Part shown: in pieces, positions 45,974 to 55,717 of the stretch
Position numbering within the stretch: the stretch's first letter is position 1
Layout of the letters: every line of letters starts with the position of its first letter
DNA from: Magnetococcales bacterium
Lineage (GTDB): Bacteria; Pseudomonadota; Magnetococcia; Magnetococcales; Magnetaquicoccaceae
NCBI GenBank assembly: GCA_011089965.1
Contig: JAANAU010000020.1
Location: forward strand, 1 to 63,082
Length of the DNA stretch: 63,082 nt
Direction of reading: 5' to 3'
The notes under the pieces: model-generated
Told to the model about the DNA's origin: nothing
The model's input: the letters and a program-made list of their open reading frames with translations, nothing else
Database searches by the model: none
Program-made: the position numbers and the translations under genes

Positions 45974-47089
45974 ATGACTCCATCCGGCAAACGGCTGGTT
46001 TTGGCAGGTGGCGGAACCGGCGGACACCTGTTTCCGGCATTGGCCGTGGCCGACGCCTGGGAGGCTGGCGGAGGGGAAACGCTGTTCATCGGGGCCGAAG
46101 GGGGCATGGAGTGCCGTCTGGTCCCAGGCAGGGGCAAACGTCTGATCACCTTGCAGGTGGGGCGCTTGCAGGGCAAAGGGATCTGGACCCGGATTCAGAC
46201 CCTGCTGGGTCTGCCCGCCGCCATCCGTGCTGCCCGCCAACATCTGCAAGCCTATGCGCCGCATGCAGTCCTGGGGATGGGCGGGTATGCCTCGGCACCA
46301 ACCGTGCTGGCCGCACGCCTGTTGAAAATCCCCACACTGCTCCATGAACAAAACGCGATCCCTGGTCTGACCAACCGACGACTGGGACGACTGGCCAACC
46401 GGGTGTTGACCGGATTTGAGCAGGCCACGGGGTTTTTCCCGGCTGGGCAGGCCATTGCAACCGGCAATCCGGTGGGCCGCGATTTTCCCCACCCGTTTCC
46501 GGAACCACCCTTCCGCACGCCGGACATGCCTCTGAACCTGTTGATCTTTGGCGGCAGTCAAGGGGCACACATCTTTACCGCTGTGGTTCCGGAGGTCATC
46601 CTTCAACTCCACCAGCAGGGATTGCATTTCCGGATACGCCAACAGGCCCGCCCAGAGGATCTGGAGAAGGTGCGCCGTCCCTATCAACAGGCCGGAATCC
46701 CTGCCGAAGTGGAACCCTTTTTTGCCGACATGGTCACCGCCTACCGGGAAGCCCACCTGGTGATTGCCAGATCCGGAGCTTCATCCATGGCCGAGCTGGC
46801 CCTGACGGGCCGGGCAGCACTGCTGGTTCCCTACCCGTTTGCCGCTGACGATCATCAGCGGGCCAATGCCCATCCGCTGACCGCTGCGGGAGGTGCCTGG
46901 ACCTGCCTGCAACCCGAATTCACCGTCCCCTGGCTGCTGGCATTCCTGAAGGCACGTCACCAGGATCCAGCCGGATTGCTGGCCACCGGCAATCTGGCCC
47001 GGACCCTGGCCAAACCCCGGGCAGCGGCAGAGATGGTCACTGCCATTCTGCAACTTCTGGCCGACGAAAGGGATTCTTCCCATGTATGA
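45974..47089 (+). CDS. murG: Lipid II synthase MurG
   Basis: The ATG at 45974 is preceded by AGGAGGA, so I prefer it to the in-frame ATG at 45959. The 371-residue GT-B enzyme has the N-terminal GGGTGGHLFPALAVADAW loop, LHEQNAIPGLTNR, FGGSQGAHIF and VIARSGASSMAELALTGRAALLVPYPFAADDHQ. It adds GlcNAc to lipid I at the inner membrane. It overlaps murC by 8 nt. Confidence 0.96.
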   Translation: MTPSGKRLVLAGGGTGGHLFPALAVADAWEAGGGETLFIGAEGGMECRLVPGRGKRLITLQVGRLQGKGIWTRIQTLLGLPAAIRAARQHLQAYAPHAVLGMGGYASAPTVLAARLLKIPTLLHEQNAIPGLTNRRLGRLANRVLTGFEQATGFFPAGQAIATGNPVGRDFPHPFPEPPFRTPDMPLNLLIFGGSQGAHIFTAVVPEVILQLHQQGLHFRIRQQARPEDLEKVRRPYQQAGIPAEVEPFFADMVTAYREAHLVIARSGASSMAELALTGRAALLVPYPFAADDHQRANAHPLTAAGGAWTCLQPEFTVPWLLAFLKARHQDPAGLLATGNLARTLAKPRAAAEMVTAILQLLADERDSSHV

Positions 47090-48482
47090 CAAGATCCGCA
47101 AACTCCATTTTGTCGGCATTGGCGGTATTGGCATGAGCGGCATTGCCGAAGTGCTGCTCAATCTGGGCTATCAGGTCTCCGGCTCGGACATGGCGGACAA
47201 CGCCTCGGTGCAACGGCTGCGCGGATTGGGGGCAACCATTCATATTGGTCATGCTGCCAACCATGTGCGTCAGGTGCATGTGGTGATCCGTTCCTCTGCC
47301 GTCACCCTGGAAAACCCGGAGATTGCCGAAGCACGCCGCCTGGGGATTCCGGTGGCCCGACGGGCCGAAATCCTCGCCGAGCTGATGCGCATGAAATACG
47401 GCATCGCCATTGCCGGCACCCATGGCAAAACCACCACCACCTCGATGATCGCCACATTGCTGGAAGAGGCGGACATGGATCCCACGGTGGTCAATGGCGG
47501 GGTGGTCAAGGCGTTCGGCAGCAATGCCCGTCTGGGAACCGGAGATTTTCTGGTCACCGAGGCGGATGAGAGCGATGGCACCTTTTTGAAACTCTTTCCC
47601 ACCATCGCCGTGGTCACCAACATGGATCCGGAGCATATGGAGTTTTACAAAAGCTTCGACGCCGTGCGCCAGGCCTATTGGAACTTTACCGAAAAGATTC
47701 CGTTCTACGGGGTGGCCGTGCTGTGCCACGACCACCCCCAGGTGGCGGAACTGGCGGCCCGTTTGGATGAGAAACGGGTGATCACCTATGGTCTGGAGGC
47801 CGGAGCCGATCTGCGCGCCTGTGCCATCCGGCGCGAAGAGGGCAAAACCCGTTTTGAAGTCCAGCTCCACCAGCCTGACCCAACGGCACACCCTCAGCTC
47901 TTGGGAACCGCCACCTTGCCGATTCCCGGACAGCATAACGTACAGAACGCCCTGGCAGCCATTGCGGTCGCTTTGGAGCTGGAGATCCCCTGGGAGACCA
48001 TCGTGCGCGGTCTGGCCCGCTATCGCGGGGTACGCAGACGCTTTGACATCCTGATCGACACGCCACAACGCACCATCATCGATGACTATGCCCACCACCC
48101 CTCAGAAATCCGCGCCACGCTGGCAGCGGCCCGCGACGCCTATCCGGAGCGTCGCCTGGTCGCCATCTTCCAGCCCCACCGCTACAGCCGGGTCCACGAT
48201 CTGTTTGCGGAATTCATCGCCTGTTTCGGGGCTGCGGATCTGACCCTGGTCGACCGGATCTATCCGGCAGGTGAAGCCCCGATTCCCGGCCCTCTGGCCA
48301 CCGGCGGTCAATGGCCCCTGGTCAACGGCATTCGCGAACAAAGCGGGGTTGCCGCCCTGCCCCTGCCTGGCGGCGAAAACTGGCGGGAAGGACTGGAGGC
48401 CTTGCTGAAACCGGGGGATGTGGCTCTGTTCCTGGGCGCTGGCAGCATCAGCCATCGGGCCAGGGATTTTGCCGCGTCATGA
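47082..48482 (+). CDS. murC: UDP-MurNAc L-alanine ligase MurC
   Basis: The 466-residue ligase begins with HFVGIGGIGMSGIAEVLLNLG. The ATP loop is AIAGTHGKTTTTSMIATLL. EADESDGTFLKL, NMDPEHMEFY and IIDDYAHHPSEIRATL follow, all typical. It adds the first stem residue, L-Ala. A 165-nt gap separates it from murB, the largest within the mur part of the cluster, with no gene that I can support in it. Confidence 0.96.
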   Translation: MYDKIRKLHFVGIGGIGMSGIAEVLLNLGYQVSGSDMADNASVQRLRGLGATIHIGHAANHVRQVHVVIRSSAVTLENPEIAEARRLGIPVARRAEILAELMRMKYGIAIAGTHGKTTTTSMIATLLEEADMDPTVVNGGVVKAFGSNARLGTGDFLVTEADESDGTFLKLFPTIAVVTNMDPEHMEFYKSFDAVRQAYWNFTEKIPFYGVAVLCHDHPQVAELAARLDEKRVITYGLEAGADLRACAIRREEGKTRFEVQLHQPDPTAHPQLLGTATLPIPGQHNVQNALAAIAVALELEIPWETIVRGLARYRGVRRRFDILIDTPQRTIIDDYAHHPSEIRATLAAARDAYPERRLVAIFQPHRYSRVHDLFAEFIACFGAADLTLVDRIYPAGEAPIPGPLATGGQWPLVNGIREQSGVAALPLPGGENWREGLEALLKPGDVALFLGAGSISHRARDFAAS

Positions 48483-48647
48483 CTCCATCCCGAGCCGAAC
48501 GGCAAACAGCGGCATGGTACGCACCAACCGCTTCTGCACCCCGACCCAACGATTGACGAAAGCTTGCCGGACCGGAGCGTTCACGGTATGATCAACCGCT
48601 TCTGAACTCAATTGGATGCAACCAGACCCAACAAAGCGACAGCCGTG

Positions 48648-49577
48648 ATGAACCCGTTTGCCCATGTGGGGCTGGCCAACCCGATTCTGACCGAACAACC
48701 TTTGGCGCTGCAAACCACATGGCGCATCGGAGGTGCTGCCCGATGGCTGCTGCGTCCTGCATCGTTGGACGAACTGGGCCGACTGCTGACCTGCTGGCCT
48801 GCCGGCATTCCCCGTCTGGTTCTGGGTGGAGGAAGCAACGTGCTGGTGGCTGACCAGGGGTTTGCCGGCGCAGTTCTGGATTTGACCCATGGCGTGAATC
48901 GGATCTATACTGTTACCGAATCCTTGAAAGAGGACGGTTCTGTTCTGATCCATGCGGATGCCGGGGCTGCGACACGCGCCTTGGCCCATTTTGCGCGCCG
49001 TGCAGGATTGCGCGGTGCGGAATTTCTGGCCGGGATACCGGGCAGTATCGGTGGCGCGGTACGCATGAATGCCGGGGCCTACGGCGGAGAAATGCGGGAG
49101 ATTCTGAAAGAGGTGGAACTCCTCAATGCCCGCGGGGAACGGCTGGTGCGTACCCCGGAGCAGTTGGGCATGGGCTATCGGTGTTGCACCGGGTTGGGGG
49201 ATCAGATCGTGATCAGCGTGCGGGTCTGTTTGCAACCCGATGATCCGGAACAGATCCGCCAACGCATGCGCACCTTCAATCGCCAACGCCGTCTCTCCCA
49301 GCCACTGGAGTGGCCGAATGCCGGCAGCGTGTTCAAGAATCCGCCTGCCGGAGGCAAGGCATGGGAGTTGATCGCCCAAGCCGGTTTACGCGGGATGCAG
49401 CGGGGTGATGCCCAGATCTCACCCAAGCACTGCAATTTTTTTGTCAATCTGGGTCAGGCCACGGCAGCACAGATGCACGACCTGATCACCATGACCCAAC
49501 AACAGGTTGCCCAACACTCCGGTGTGTTGTTGCAACCCGAAGTCCAACTCGTGGGTTGGAATCGTGAGGCACCATGA
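48648..49577 (+). CDS. murB: UDP-N-acetylenolpyruvoylglucosamine reductase MurB
   Basis: I use the ATG at 48648 (MNPFAHVGLANP), giving 309 residues; a TTG at 48612 would add 12. The FAD-binding domain shows TTWRIGGAARWLLRP, LVLGGGSNVLVADQG and LAGIPGSIGGAVRMNAGAYGGE. The C-terminal substrate domain has QPLEWPNAGSVFKNPP, AWELIAQAGLRG and NLGQATAAQMHDL. It lacks the type I insert loop, so it looks like a type II MurB. It makes UDP-MurNAc using NADPH. Confidence 0.94.
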   Translation: MNPFAHVGLANPILTEQPLALQTTWRIGGAARWLLRPASLDELGRLLTCWPAGIPRLVLGGGSNVLVADQGFAGAVLDLTHGVNRIYTVTESLKEDGSVLIHADAGAATRALAHFARRAGLRGAEFLAGIPGSIGGAVRMNAGAYGGEMREILKEVELLNARGERLVRTPEQLGMGYRCCTGLGDQIVISVRVCLQPDDPEQIRQRMRTFNRQRRLSQPLEWPNAGSVFKNPPAGGKAWELIAQAGLRGMQRGDAQISPKHCNFFVNLGQATAAQMHDLITMTQQQVAQHSGVLLQPEVQLVGWNREAP

Positions 49578-50557
49578 TGGATCCACTCCGGACTGCCCTG
49601 GCCGCAGGGAAAAAAGTGGCTGTTCTGATGGGTGGGGCCTCTCCCGAACGGGAGGTGAGCCTGAAAAGCGGCAGCGCCATGCTGGCCGCCCTGGAGCGAC
49701 GCGGCTGCCCCCCGATTGCCATCGATCCCGCCTCGGGACGTGATCTGCCGGGCATGCTGCTGGAACAAAACGTGGCAGTGGCCGTATTGGCGCTCCATGG
49801 CACGGGTGGCGAAGATGGCACGATCCAGGGTCTGTTGGAGTTGATGCGCATTCCCTATACCGGTTCGTTTGTCGGTGCCTCGGCTTTGTGCATGAACAAG
49901 ATCCTGACCAAACGGGTGCTGCGCGATGCCGGATTGCCCACCCCTCTTTGGGAAGAACACCTGCTGGACCCGGAACGATTCCAGGCGGAACGCATCGAGA
50001 GCGCCTTGACCTTGCCCTGTTTTGTCAAACCGATGAGCACAGGATCGAGTGTCGGCATCCAACGCGCCACCGATGCGGCCACTCTGCGCACTGCGGTCAT
50101 CGAGGCGGCCCGCGCCAATGGAACGGGGACAACCCGCGTGCTGGTGGAACAAGAGATCCAGGGCACGGAGATCACCCTGTCGTTGTTCAACGACACCCCT
50201 TTGCCCCTGGTCGAAATCCGTCCGCACACAGGCTTTTACGACTATCAGGCCAAATATCTGTCCGGTCAGACCCGCTATCTGATCCCCCCGGAACATCTGG
50301 GGCCTGAACCTTTGGAACGGGCCAAGGCCGCAGGCATGGCCGCAGGCCAGGTGACCGGATGCCGGGGACTCTACCGGGTGGACATGATCGTGGATGCAAC
50401 CGGCATCCCCTGGATCCTGGAGATCAACACCCTGCCGGGTATGACCGCAACCAGTCTGGCCCCCAAAGCGGCAGCAGCCCATGGCTGGTCCTTTGAGGAG
50501 CTGGTCGAGCGCATTCTGTTATCCGCCGGGTTGGAAACATGTCCCGCAGCCTGGTAG
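49574..50557 (+). CDS. ddl: D-alanine-D-alanine ligase
   Basis: This 327-residue ATP-grasp enzyme has VAVLMGGASPEREVSLKSG, ALHGTGGEDGTIQGLLE, PYTGSFVGASALCMNK, PCFVKPMSTGSSVGI and ILEINTLPGMTATSLAPKAAAA. It supplies the dipeptide used by MurF. It overlaps murB by 4 nt and ftsQ by 19 nt. Confidence 0.96.
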   Translation: MMDPLRTALAAGKKVAVLMGGASPEREVSLKSGSAMLAALERRGCPPIAIDPASGRDLPGMLLEQNVAVAVLALHGTGGEDGTIQGLLELMRIPYTGSFVGASALCMNKILTKRVLRDAGLPTPLWEEHLLDPERFQAERIESALTLPCFVKPMSTGSSVGIQRATDAATLRTAVIEAARANGTGTTRVLVEQEIQGTEITLSLFNDTPLPLVEIRPHTGFYDYQAKYLSGQTRYLIPPEHLGPEPLERAKAAGMAAGQVTGCRGLYRVDMIVDATGIPWILEINTLPGMTATSLAPKAAAAHGWSFEELVERILLSAGLETCPAAW

Positions 50558-51282
50558 CCATTTTGTTGCTGGTCATTGGCGGTGTGCTTGCCCAGCAAGG
50601 CTGGGAACGGATGCGCCGCTCCGATTGGTTTCCACTGGAAACGATCCATATCCGTGGTCTGGTCAACCTGCCCCATGCCGCCATTTTGCAGACCATGGAT
50701 ACCCAGAAAGGGACCAATCTCCTGACCATTGATCCGGAAAATATCCGCTCACGTTTATTATCCCTTCCCTGGATCCACTCGGTGCGGGTAAAACGTCTCT
50801 TTCCTTCGACCCTGACCGTCACGCTCACGGAAAAAAGCGCCGTGGGGTTGGGACGGCAGGGAGAGCGGATCATGGTGCTGGATGAATACGGTCTGCCGAT
50901 CAAACCGTATGAAAAGACCGACCCGCTGCTGTTTCCGGTGATCACGCCAACCCCTGGTCCCAATCAGGCAGCCCAGGCTGTCTGGATTTTGAATTTGCTC
51001 GACAAACAAGCTTGGATTAAGGATCAGATCTCCGAAGCCGTTGGCCAACCGGGTGGCGGCTGGATTCTGTACACCCGCAAAGGGGTGAAGTTGCTGCTCT
51101 CAAATCGTGCGGAACAGGAACTTAGTCTCTTGCATAGGTTACAGAAACGTTACAAGATATTGGATCTGCGTATTCGTCAGGTCGAGTTGCGGATCGCCAA
51201 CCGGGTGGCCGTGCGACCCGAAGCACATCTGGAACCGCCCTTGCCGGAAAAACCGGATGCGCGCCGCATTCCAGCGACTTGA
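50539..51282 (+). CDS. ftsQ: Cell division protein FtsQ
   Basis: The 247-residue bitopic protein has an N-terminal membrane helix (LVAILLLVIGGVLAQQGW) and then a POTRA domain beginning WFPLETIHIRGLVNLPHAAILQTM. IRSRLLSLPWIHSVRVKRLFPSTLTVTLTEK follows, the family hallmark. It recruits FtsL/FtsB to the division site. Its start lies within the 3' end of ddl. Confidence 0.92.
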   Translation: MSRSLVAILLLVIGGVLAQQGWERMRRSDWFPLETIHIRGLVNLPHAAILQTMDTQKGTNLLTIDPENIRSRLLSLPWIHSVRVKRLFPSTLTVTLTEKSAVGLGRQGERIMVLDEYGLPIKPYEKTDPLLFPVITPTPGPNQAAQAVWILNLLDKQAWIKDQISEAVGQPGGGWILYTRKGVKLLLSNRAEQELSLLHRLQKRYKILDLRIRQVELRIANRVAVRPEAHLEPPLPEKPDARRIPAT

Positions 51283-51366
51283 TGAGTCAAGTGATTGATT
51301 GATTGGAATTAGTAGATTTACAGGACGCCCCCGGGGCACGGTTTAACACCCATTTTCAGGTTGATT

Positions 51367-52608
51367 ATGCCCAAACAGGATCAAAACCTGATTGTCGGAC
51401 TGGACATTGGCACGACCAAGATCTGCTGTGTCGTGGCCGACACCCAACCGGATGGACGGCTGGACATCATCGGCATCGGCACCCACCCGTCACGCGGTCT
51501 GCGCAAAGGGGTGGTGATCGACATCGACTCGACCGTGGAAAGCATCCGCATGGCCATCGAAGAGGCTGAAATGATGGCCGGGGTCGAGATCAACATGGTC
51601 TTTGCCGGCATTGCCGGCGGCCACATCAAAAGCGGCAACTCCAATGGGGTAGTGGCCACCCGTGATGGCGAGGTGACCCAAAGCGATGTTGTCCGGGTAC
51701 TGGATGCTGCCCGCGCCCAAAGCATCCCCATGGATCGTGAGATTTTGCATGTCATCCCGCAAGAGTACATCCTCGATGGCCAGGACGGGATCAAGGAGCC
51801 TTTGGGCATGCACGGAGTCCGGCTGGAAGCGCGGGTCCACATTGTGACCGGTGCCGTGGCCTCGGCCCAAAACATCATCAAATGCGTCAACCGCTGCGGA
51901 CTGGATGTGGGTGACATCATCCTCGAACAGCTCGCCTCCTCGGAAGCAGTCCTGACAGCCGATGAAAAAGAGCTGGGAGTCTGCCTGCTCGATATTGGCG
52001 GCGGAACCACGGACATCGCGATCTTCTCCGACGGCCATATCAAACATACGGCAGTCCTGGCCATTGGCGGCGATCATCTGACCAACGACATTGCCGTGGG
52101 TCTGCGCACCCCAACCCGGGAAGCCGAACAGCTCAAACGGAAATATGGCTGCGCACTGGCAGCCATGGTCGCCGCAGACGAAAGCATCGAAGTACCCAGC
52201 ATCGGAGATCGCAAATCCCGCTCGCTGACCCGCCATATCCTGGCAGAAATCATCGAACCCCGTGTGGAGGAACTCTTCACCCTGGTCAATCGGGAGATTG
52301 CCCGTTCCGGGTTTGAAGACCATATCGCAGCAGGCATTGTGCTGACTGGCGGCTCCTCGATCACGGAAGGGATGGTGGAGTTGGCGGAAGAGGTGTTCAA
52401 CAAGCCAGTGCGTCGTGGATTCCCGCAAGGGGTGGGTGGACTGACCGATGTGGTCTCCAGCCCGGTGTTTGCCACGGCAGTGGGGCTGGTGCAGTTTGCC
52501 AGCCGGAACGAACGGGAGATGGGGCGTCGCCTGCAACCTGAACAGGGCGTCATCCCGATCAAAAACGTATTCCAGCGTATGCGGGAATGGTTTGGGGAAA
52601 TTTTTTAA
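51367..52608 (+). CDS. ftsA: Cell division actin-like protein FtsA
   Basis: From the ATG at 51367 ([23 protein letters not shown]) the protein has 413 residues. The actin-fold phosphate motifs are [22 protein letters not shown] and [13 protein letters not shown]. The FtsA-specific 1C domain follows the first motif. A C-terminal amphipathic helix ([13 protein letters not shown]) anchors it and tethers FtsZ to the membrane. It sits 84 nt after ftsQ and 36 nt before ftsZ. Confidence 0.96.
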   Translation: MPKQDQNLIVGLDIGTTKICCVVADTQPDGRLDIIGIGTHPSRGLRKGVVIDIDSTVESIRMAIEEAEMMAGVEINMVFAGIAGGHIKSGNSNGVVATRDGEVTQSDVVRVLDAARAQSIPMDREILHVIPQEYILDGQDGIKEPLGMHGVRLEARVHIVTGAVASAQNIIKCVNRCGLDVGDIILEQLASSEAVLTADEKELGVCLLDIGGGTTDIAIFSDGHIKHTAVLAIGGDHLTNDIAVGLRTPTREAEQLKRKYGCALAAMVAADESIEVPSIGDRKSRSLTRHILAEIIEPRVEELFTLVNREIARSGFEDHIAAGIVLTGGSSITEGMVELAEEVFNKPVRRGFPQGVGGLTDVVSSPVFATAVGLVQFASRNEREMGRRLQPEQGVIPIKNVFQRMREWFGEIF

Positions 52609-52644
52609 TGTTCTTGCGCATCATTTTCCTGGAAGGGGATTCTC

Positions 52645-53898
52645 ATGGCCATTGAATTCGAGTCGACGTCAGAACCGTTGCAGCGCATCAAGGTCATCGG
52701 CGTAGGCGGTGGTGGCGGCAATGCCATCAACAACATGATCGAAGCGCAACTCGAAGGGGTGGAATTCATCGTGGCCAATACCGATGCCCAGGCATTGGCC
52801 CGCAATCTGGCTCCAACCCGCTTGCAGATCGGCGTCAACATCACCCGTGGTCTGGGTGCCGGGGCCAAACCCGAAGTGGGGATGCGTTCTGCCGAAGAGA
52901 GCAAAGAGAGCATCAAGGAGTCGTTGATCGGGGCAGACATGGTTTTCATCACAGCCGGCATGGGCGGCGGCACTGGCACGGGGGCAGCCCCGGTGATTGC
53001 CAAGATGGCCAAAGAGATGGGCATCCTGACCGTGGCCGTGGTGACCAAACCGTTCGGGTTTGAAGGCCGACGCCGCATGCAGTATGCCGAAGAGGGATTG
53101 AAACAGCTCCGGGATCATGTGGATACGGTCATCACCATCCCCAACCAGAAACTGCTCACCATTGTCGGCAAGAACACCACCATCCTGGAGGCGTTCCGCA
53201 AAGCCGACGACGTGTTGTTGCAAGCCGTACGCGGCATTACGGATCTGATCACCATCACGGGTCTGGTCAACGTGGACTTTGCCGATGTGCGCACGGTCAT
53301 GGACGAAATGGGACACGCCATGATGGGCGCAGGCGAAGCCACCGGCGATACCCGCGCCCTGGATGCTGCCACTCAGGCCATCTCCAGTCCGCTGCTCGAC
53401 GAGATCTCCATTCACGGTGCCCGTGGCGTCTTGATCAACATCACCGGCGGGTTCAATCTGGCCCTGCAAGAGGTGGATGAGGCGGTCACCGTGGTCAAGG
53501 ACATGGTCCATGATGATGCCATCATCGTGGTCGGGGCGGTTCTGGATGAATCCATGGAGGATTCGGTGCGGGTTACGGTGGTGGCCACTGGTATCGGCGG
53601 GGCCGAACAGGTCGCCTTCCCGAGCAAAGAAAATGTCACCGGCACCAGAAACGCCACCTCGGCCAGCAAACAGCACACCCCCCGCAACGCCTTCAACAAG
53701 GCCGCAGCAACGGTCAAAGAGATGACCTCCACAGTCAAAGAGTTGGGACTTAACGACTCCCAGGATGTCAAAAAATCCACGATTCGCTCCTTCCGTCGCA
53801 CCCCCAAAAATCTGGATGACTACAACGCCGGTCTGGAACAGTCCAACAACGAGGATGCCTTTGACATCCCGACCTTCCTGCGCCGGCAAATGGATTGA
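52645..53898 (+). CDS. ftsZ: Tubulin-like division GTPase FtsZ
   Basis: The 417-residue GTPase has [17 protein letters not shown], the tubulin signature [13 protein letters not shown], and [11 protein letters not shown] (T7-loop region). A flexible linker near 330-400 is followed by the conserved C-terminal peptide [11 protein letters not shown], which binds FtsA. It forms the Z ring. A strong AAGGGG precedes the ATG. A large perfect hairpin follows the gene. Confidence 0.98.
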   Translation: MAIEFESTSEPLQRIKVIGVGGGGGNAINNMIEAQLEGVEFIVANTDAQALARNLAPTRLQIGVNITRGLGAGAKPEVGMRSAEESKESIKESLIGADMVFITAGMGGGTGTGAAPVIAKMAKEMGILTVAVVTKPFGFEGRRRMQYAEEGLKQLRDHVDTVITIPNQKLLTIVGKNTTILEAFRKADDVLLQAVRGITDLITITGLVNVDFADVRTVMDEMGHAMMGAGEATGDTRALDAATQAISSPLLDEISIHGARGVLINITGGFNLALQEVDEAVTVVKDMVHDDAIIVVGAVLDESMEDSVRVTVVATGIGGAEQVAFPSKENVTGTRNATSASKQHTPRNAFNKAAATVKEMTSTVKELGLNDSQDVKKSTIRSFRRTPKNLDDYNAGLEQSNNEDAFDIPTFLRRQMD

Positions 53899-53918
53899 AT
53901 CCCTGCGGTCTGATCTTT

Positions 53919-53950
53919 GTTCTGCCAGGTACCTGAGTACCTGGCAGAAC
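53919..53950 (+). terminator. Perfect 14-bp hairpin after ftsZ, lacking a U-tract
   Basis: GTTCTGCCAGGTAC (53919-53932) pairs exactly with GTACCTGGCAGAAC (53937-53950) over a CTGA loop, 20 nt after the ftsZ stop. No T run follows on the plus strand, so it may be a factor-dependent terminator, an mRNA-stabilising element or an operator. The other 245 nt before lpxC hold no gene. Confidence 0.6.
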
Positions 53951-54195
53951 ATGGCATCGGTCCAATCCCCATCTCAACCCGCACCATCCCACCCATGCGT
54001 CTCTGCCCACCCGGCCAGACAGCTCTGCATGCGCTTTTTTCCTTCTCGATCCACCTGTAATCCGTTATAGTGAAGTTTTTGAGCGCAGAAGAGTGTTCTC
54101 TGTCTGTTTGTTGGCATCATAGTTGCTTTAATCGTCATGACTGACCGAAACGATGAGTCCCAACAACGACATCATACTGAACGGAACCGACTGAC

Positions 54196-55128
54196 ATGCA
54201 ATTTCAACGCACCCTCAAAAACACCATCCGTTGCACCGGTATCGGCCTCCACGGGGGCAACAAGGTCTACCTGTCGCTGCGGCCCGCTCCGGAAAACACC
54301 GGTATTGTCTTTCATCGCATCGACATGGGTGGTGCGTTGATCCCGGCCCGGGTGGAAAACGTCGTTGATACCAGACTCTGCTCAACCATTGCCAATGCCG
54401 ACGGGGTGCGCGTCTCCACCGTGGAACACCTCCTGGCCGCCTTTGCGGGCCTGGGTGTGGACAATGCCTATGTGGATCTGGACAGCCCGGAAGTCCCGAT
54501 CATGGATGGCAGTGCGGCTCCGTTTGTCTTTCTGATTCAATGCGCAGGGATCGTCGAACAAAAGGTTGCGAAAAAATGGTTGCGCATCAAGAAATCGATC
54601 TCCGTCTCCCACGAGAACAAACAGGCCTCGTTCCACCCCTGCGACCAGTTCCGTCTGAGCTTCCACATCGATTTTGACCACCCGCTGCTCGCAGAACAAG
54701 GGGTGGAGATCGACATCACGGAAACCACCTTCATCAAGGATATCAGCCGGGCACGCACCTTCGGCTTTCTCAAGGATCTGGAAACCCTGCGCGCCAATGG
54801 CCTGGCCCGTGGCGGTTCTTTGGATAATGCCATTGTCATCGGCGACTTTCGCATCCTCAACGAAGGGGGATTGCGCTACGAAAAAGAGTTTGTCCGTCAC
54901 AAGATCATCGATGCCATCGGTGACCTCTATCTGCTGGGCCGCCCGATTCTTGGTCACTTCAAAGGGGTCCGCTCCGGCCATGCCATGAACAATCTGCTGC
55001 TGCGCAAACTGCTGGCCCGCACCGATGCCTGGGAGCTGGTGGAGTCCACCGAACATGCCTCTTTTGCAGAATTTGTCCCGGCCTCCATGCCGCGCGTACG
55101 CCAGGCTGCGGCTGCCTACTCCATGTAA
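54196..55128 (+). CDS. lpxC: UDP-3-O-acyl-GlcNAc deacetylase LpxC
   Basis: The 310-residue zinc enzyme begins with [56 protein letters not shown] holds the first zinc His. [36 protein letters not shown] and [14 protein letters not shown] are later motifs with the other ligands and the catalytic His. It commits precursor to lipid A synthesis, so the cell has a lipopolysaccharide outer membrane. Confidence 0.97.
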   Translation: MQFQRTLKNTIRCTGIGLHGGNKVYLSLRPAPENTGIVFHRIDMGGALIPARVENVVDTRLCSTIANADGVRVSTVEHLLAAFAGLGVDNAYVDLDSPEVPIMDGSAAPFVFLIQCAGIVEQKVAKKWLRIKKSISVSHENKQASFHPCDQFRLSFHIDFDHPLLAEQGVEIDITETTFIKDISRARTFGFLKDLETLRANGLARGGSLDNAIVIGDFRILNEGGLRYEKEFVRHKIIDAIGDLYLLGRPILGHFKGVRSGHAMNNLLLRKLLARTDAWELVESTEHASFAEFVPASMPRVRQAAAAYSM

Positions 55129-55183
55129 GCCTGGCTGCATCACGCAGGCTGTTTTCTCCCGCCCCGCGCTGATCGGAATCGTC

Positions 55184-55717
55184 ATGATCACGATGCTGAT
55201 TGCCGGGTGCGGGCGCCATTCCCAATCCACCAACCACACCGTGATCCAGCAGACCGTCCTGCTCTTGCAAGGGGAAAAACTGCTGGCCCACAGCGAACTT
55301 GCGCCCCCATTCCTCCTGCAACTCGGTGAGCAACTCGCCCAGGGAGAACCCCTGCTGGCCTCCTACCGATTCCGCATCCGACGCCTGCACCCCTGGCTGC
55401 CGGATACCCGGATCCTGGATAAACCGCTGCAACGACACATCCGCAAACGCCTGATCACCGAACGCTATGAATTGCGCGAAGAGCAACAGCGCCTGGTCCA
55501 CTACACCACCGATGAACAGGAAGCCTTGAACTTCATCGGCAATCCGCGCTTTATTCTATTGGCCAACCGCTTCAAACCGCTCCCCCAGACCCGCTATCAG
55601 ATGGAAACCCATCTCTCCATCACCCCGTCCGGGATGTCCCGTCTGTTTTTGCTGCTGAATCGCTGGCTCTCCCTCGGCAAACCGATGGAGTTCATCCAGA
55701 TCACGGAGCTGCCATGA
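55184..55717 (+). CDS. DUF4390 protein, probable lipoprotein
   Basis: The start is uncertain. The first in-frame ATG after lpxC is at 55184 (MITMLIAGCGRHSQ), giving 177 residues. The LIAGC segment looks like a lipobox, but the signal would be too short unless a non-ATG start such as CTG about 14 nt upstream is used (LIGIVMITMLIAGC). The body (LGEQLAQGEPLLASYRFRIRR, YELREEQQRLVHYTTDEQEAL, QMETHLSITPSGM) matches DUF4390 proteins commonly placed before NtrY-like kinases. Function is unknown. Its stop overlaps the kinase start by 4 nt. Confidence 0.7.
   Translation: MITMLIAGCGRHSQSTNHTVIQQTVLLLQGEKLLAHSELAPPFLLQLGEQLAQGEPLLASYRFRIRRLHPWLPDTRILDKPLQRHIRKRLITERYELREEQQRLVHYTTDEQEALNFIGNPRFILLANRFKPLPQTRYQMETHLSITPSGMSRLFLLLNRWLSLGKPMEFIQITELP

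Noticed and set aside
48479-48556. 25-codon frame overlapping the murC stop
   Set aside because: Too short, no family resemblance, and its start overlap alone is not evidence.
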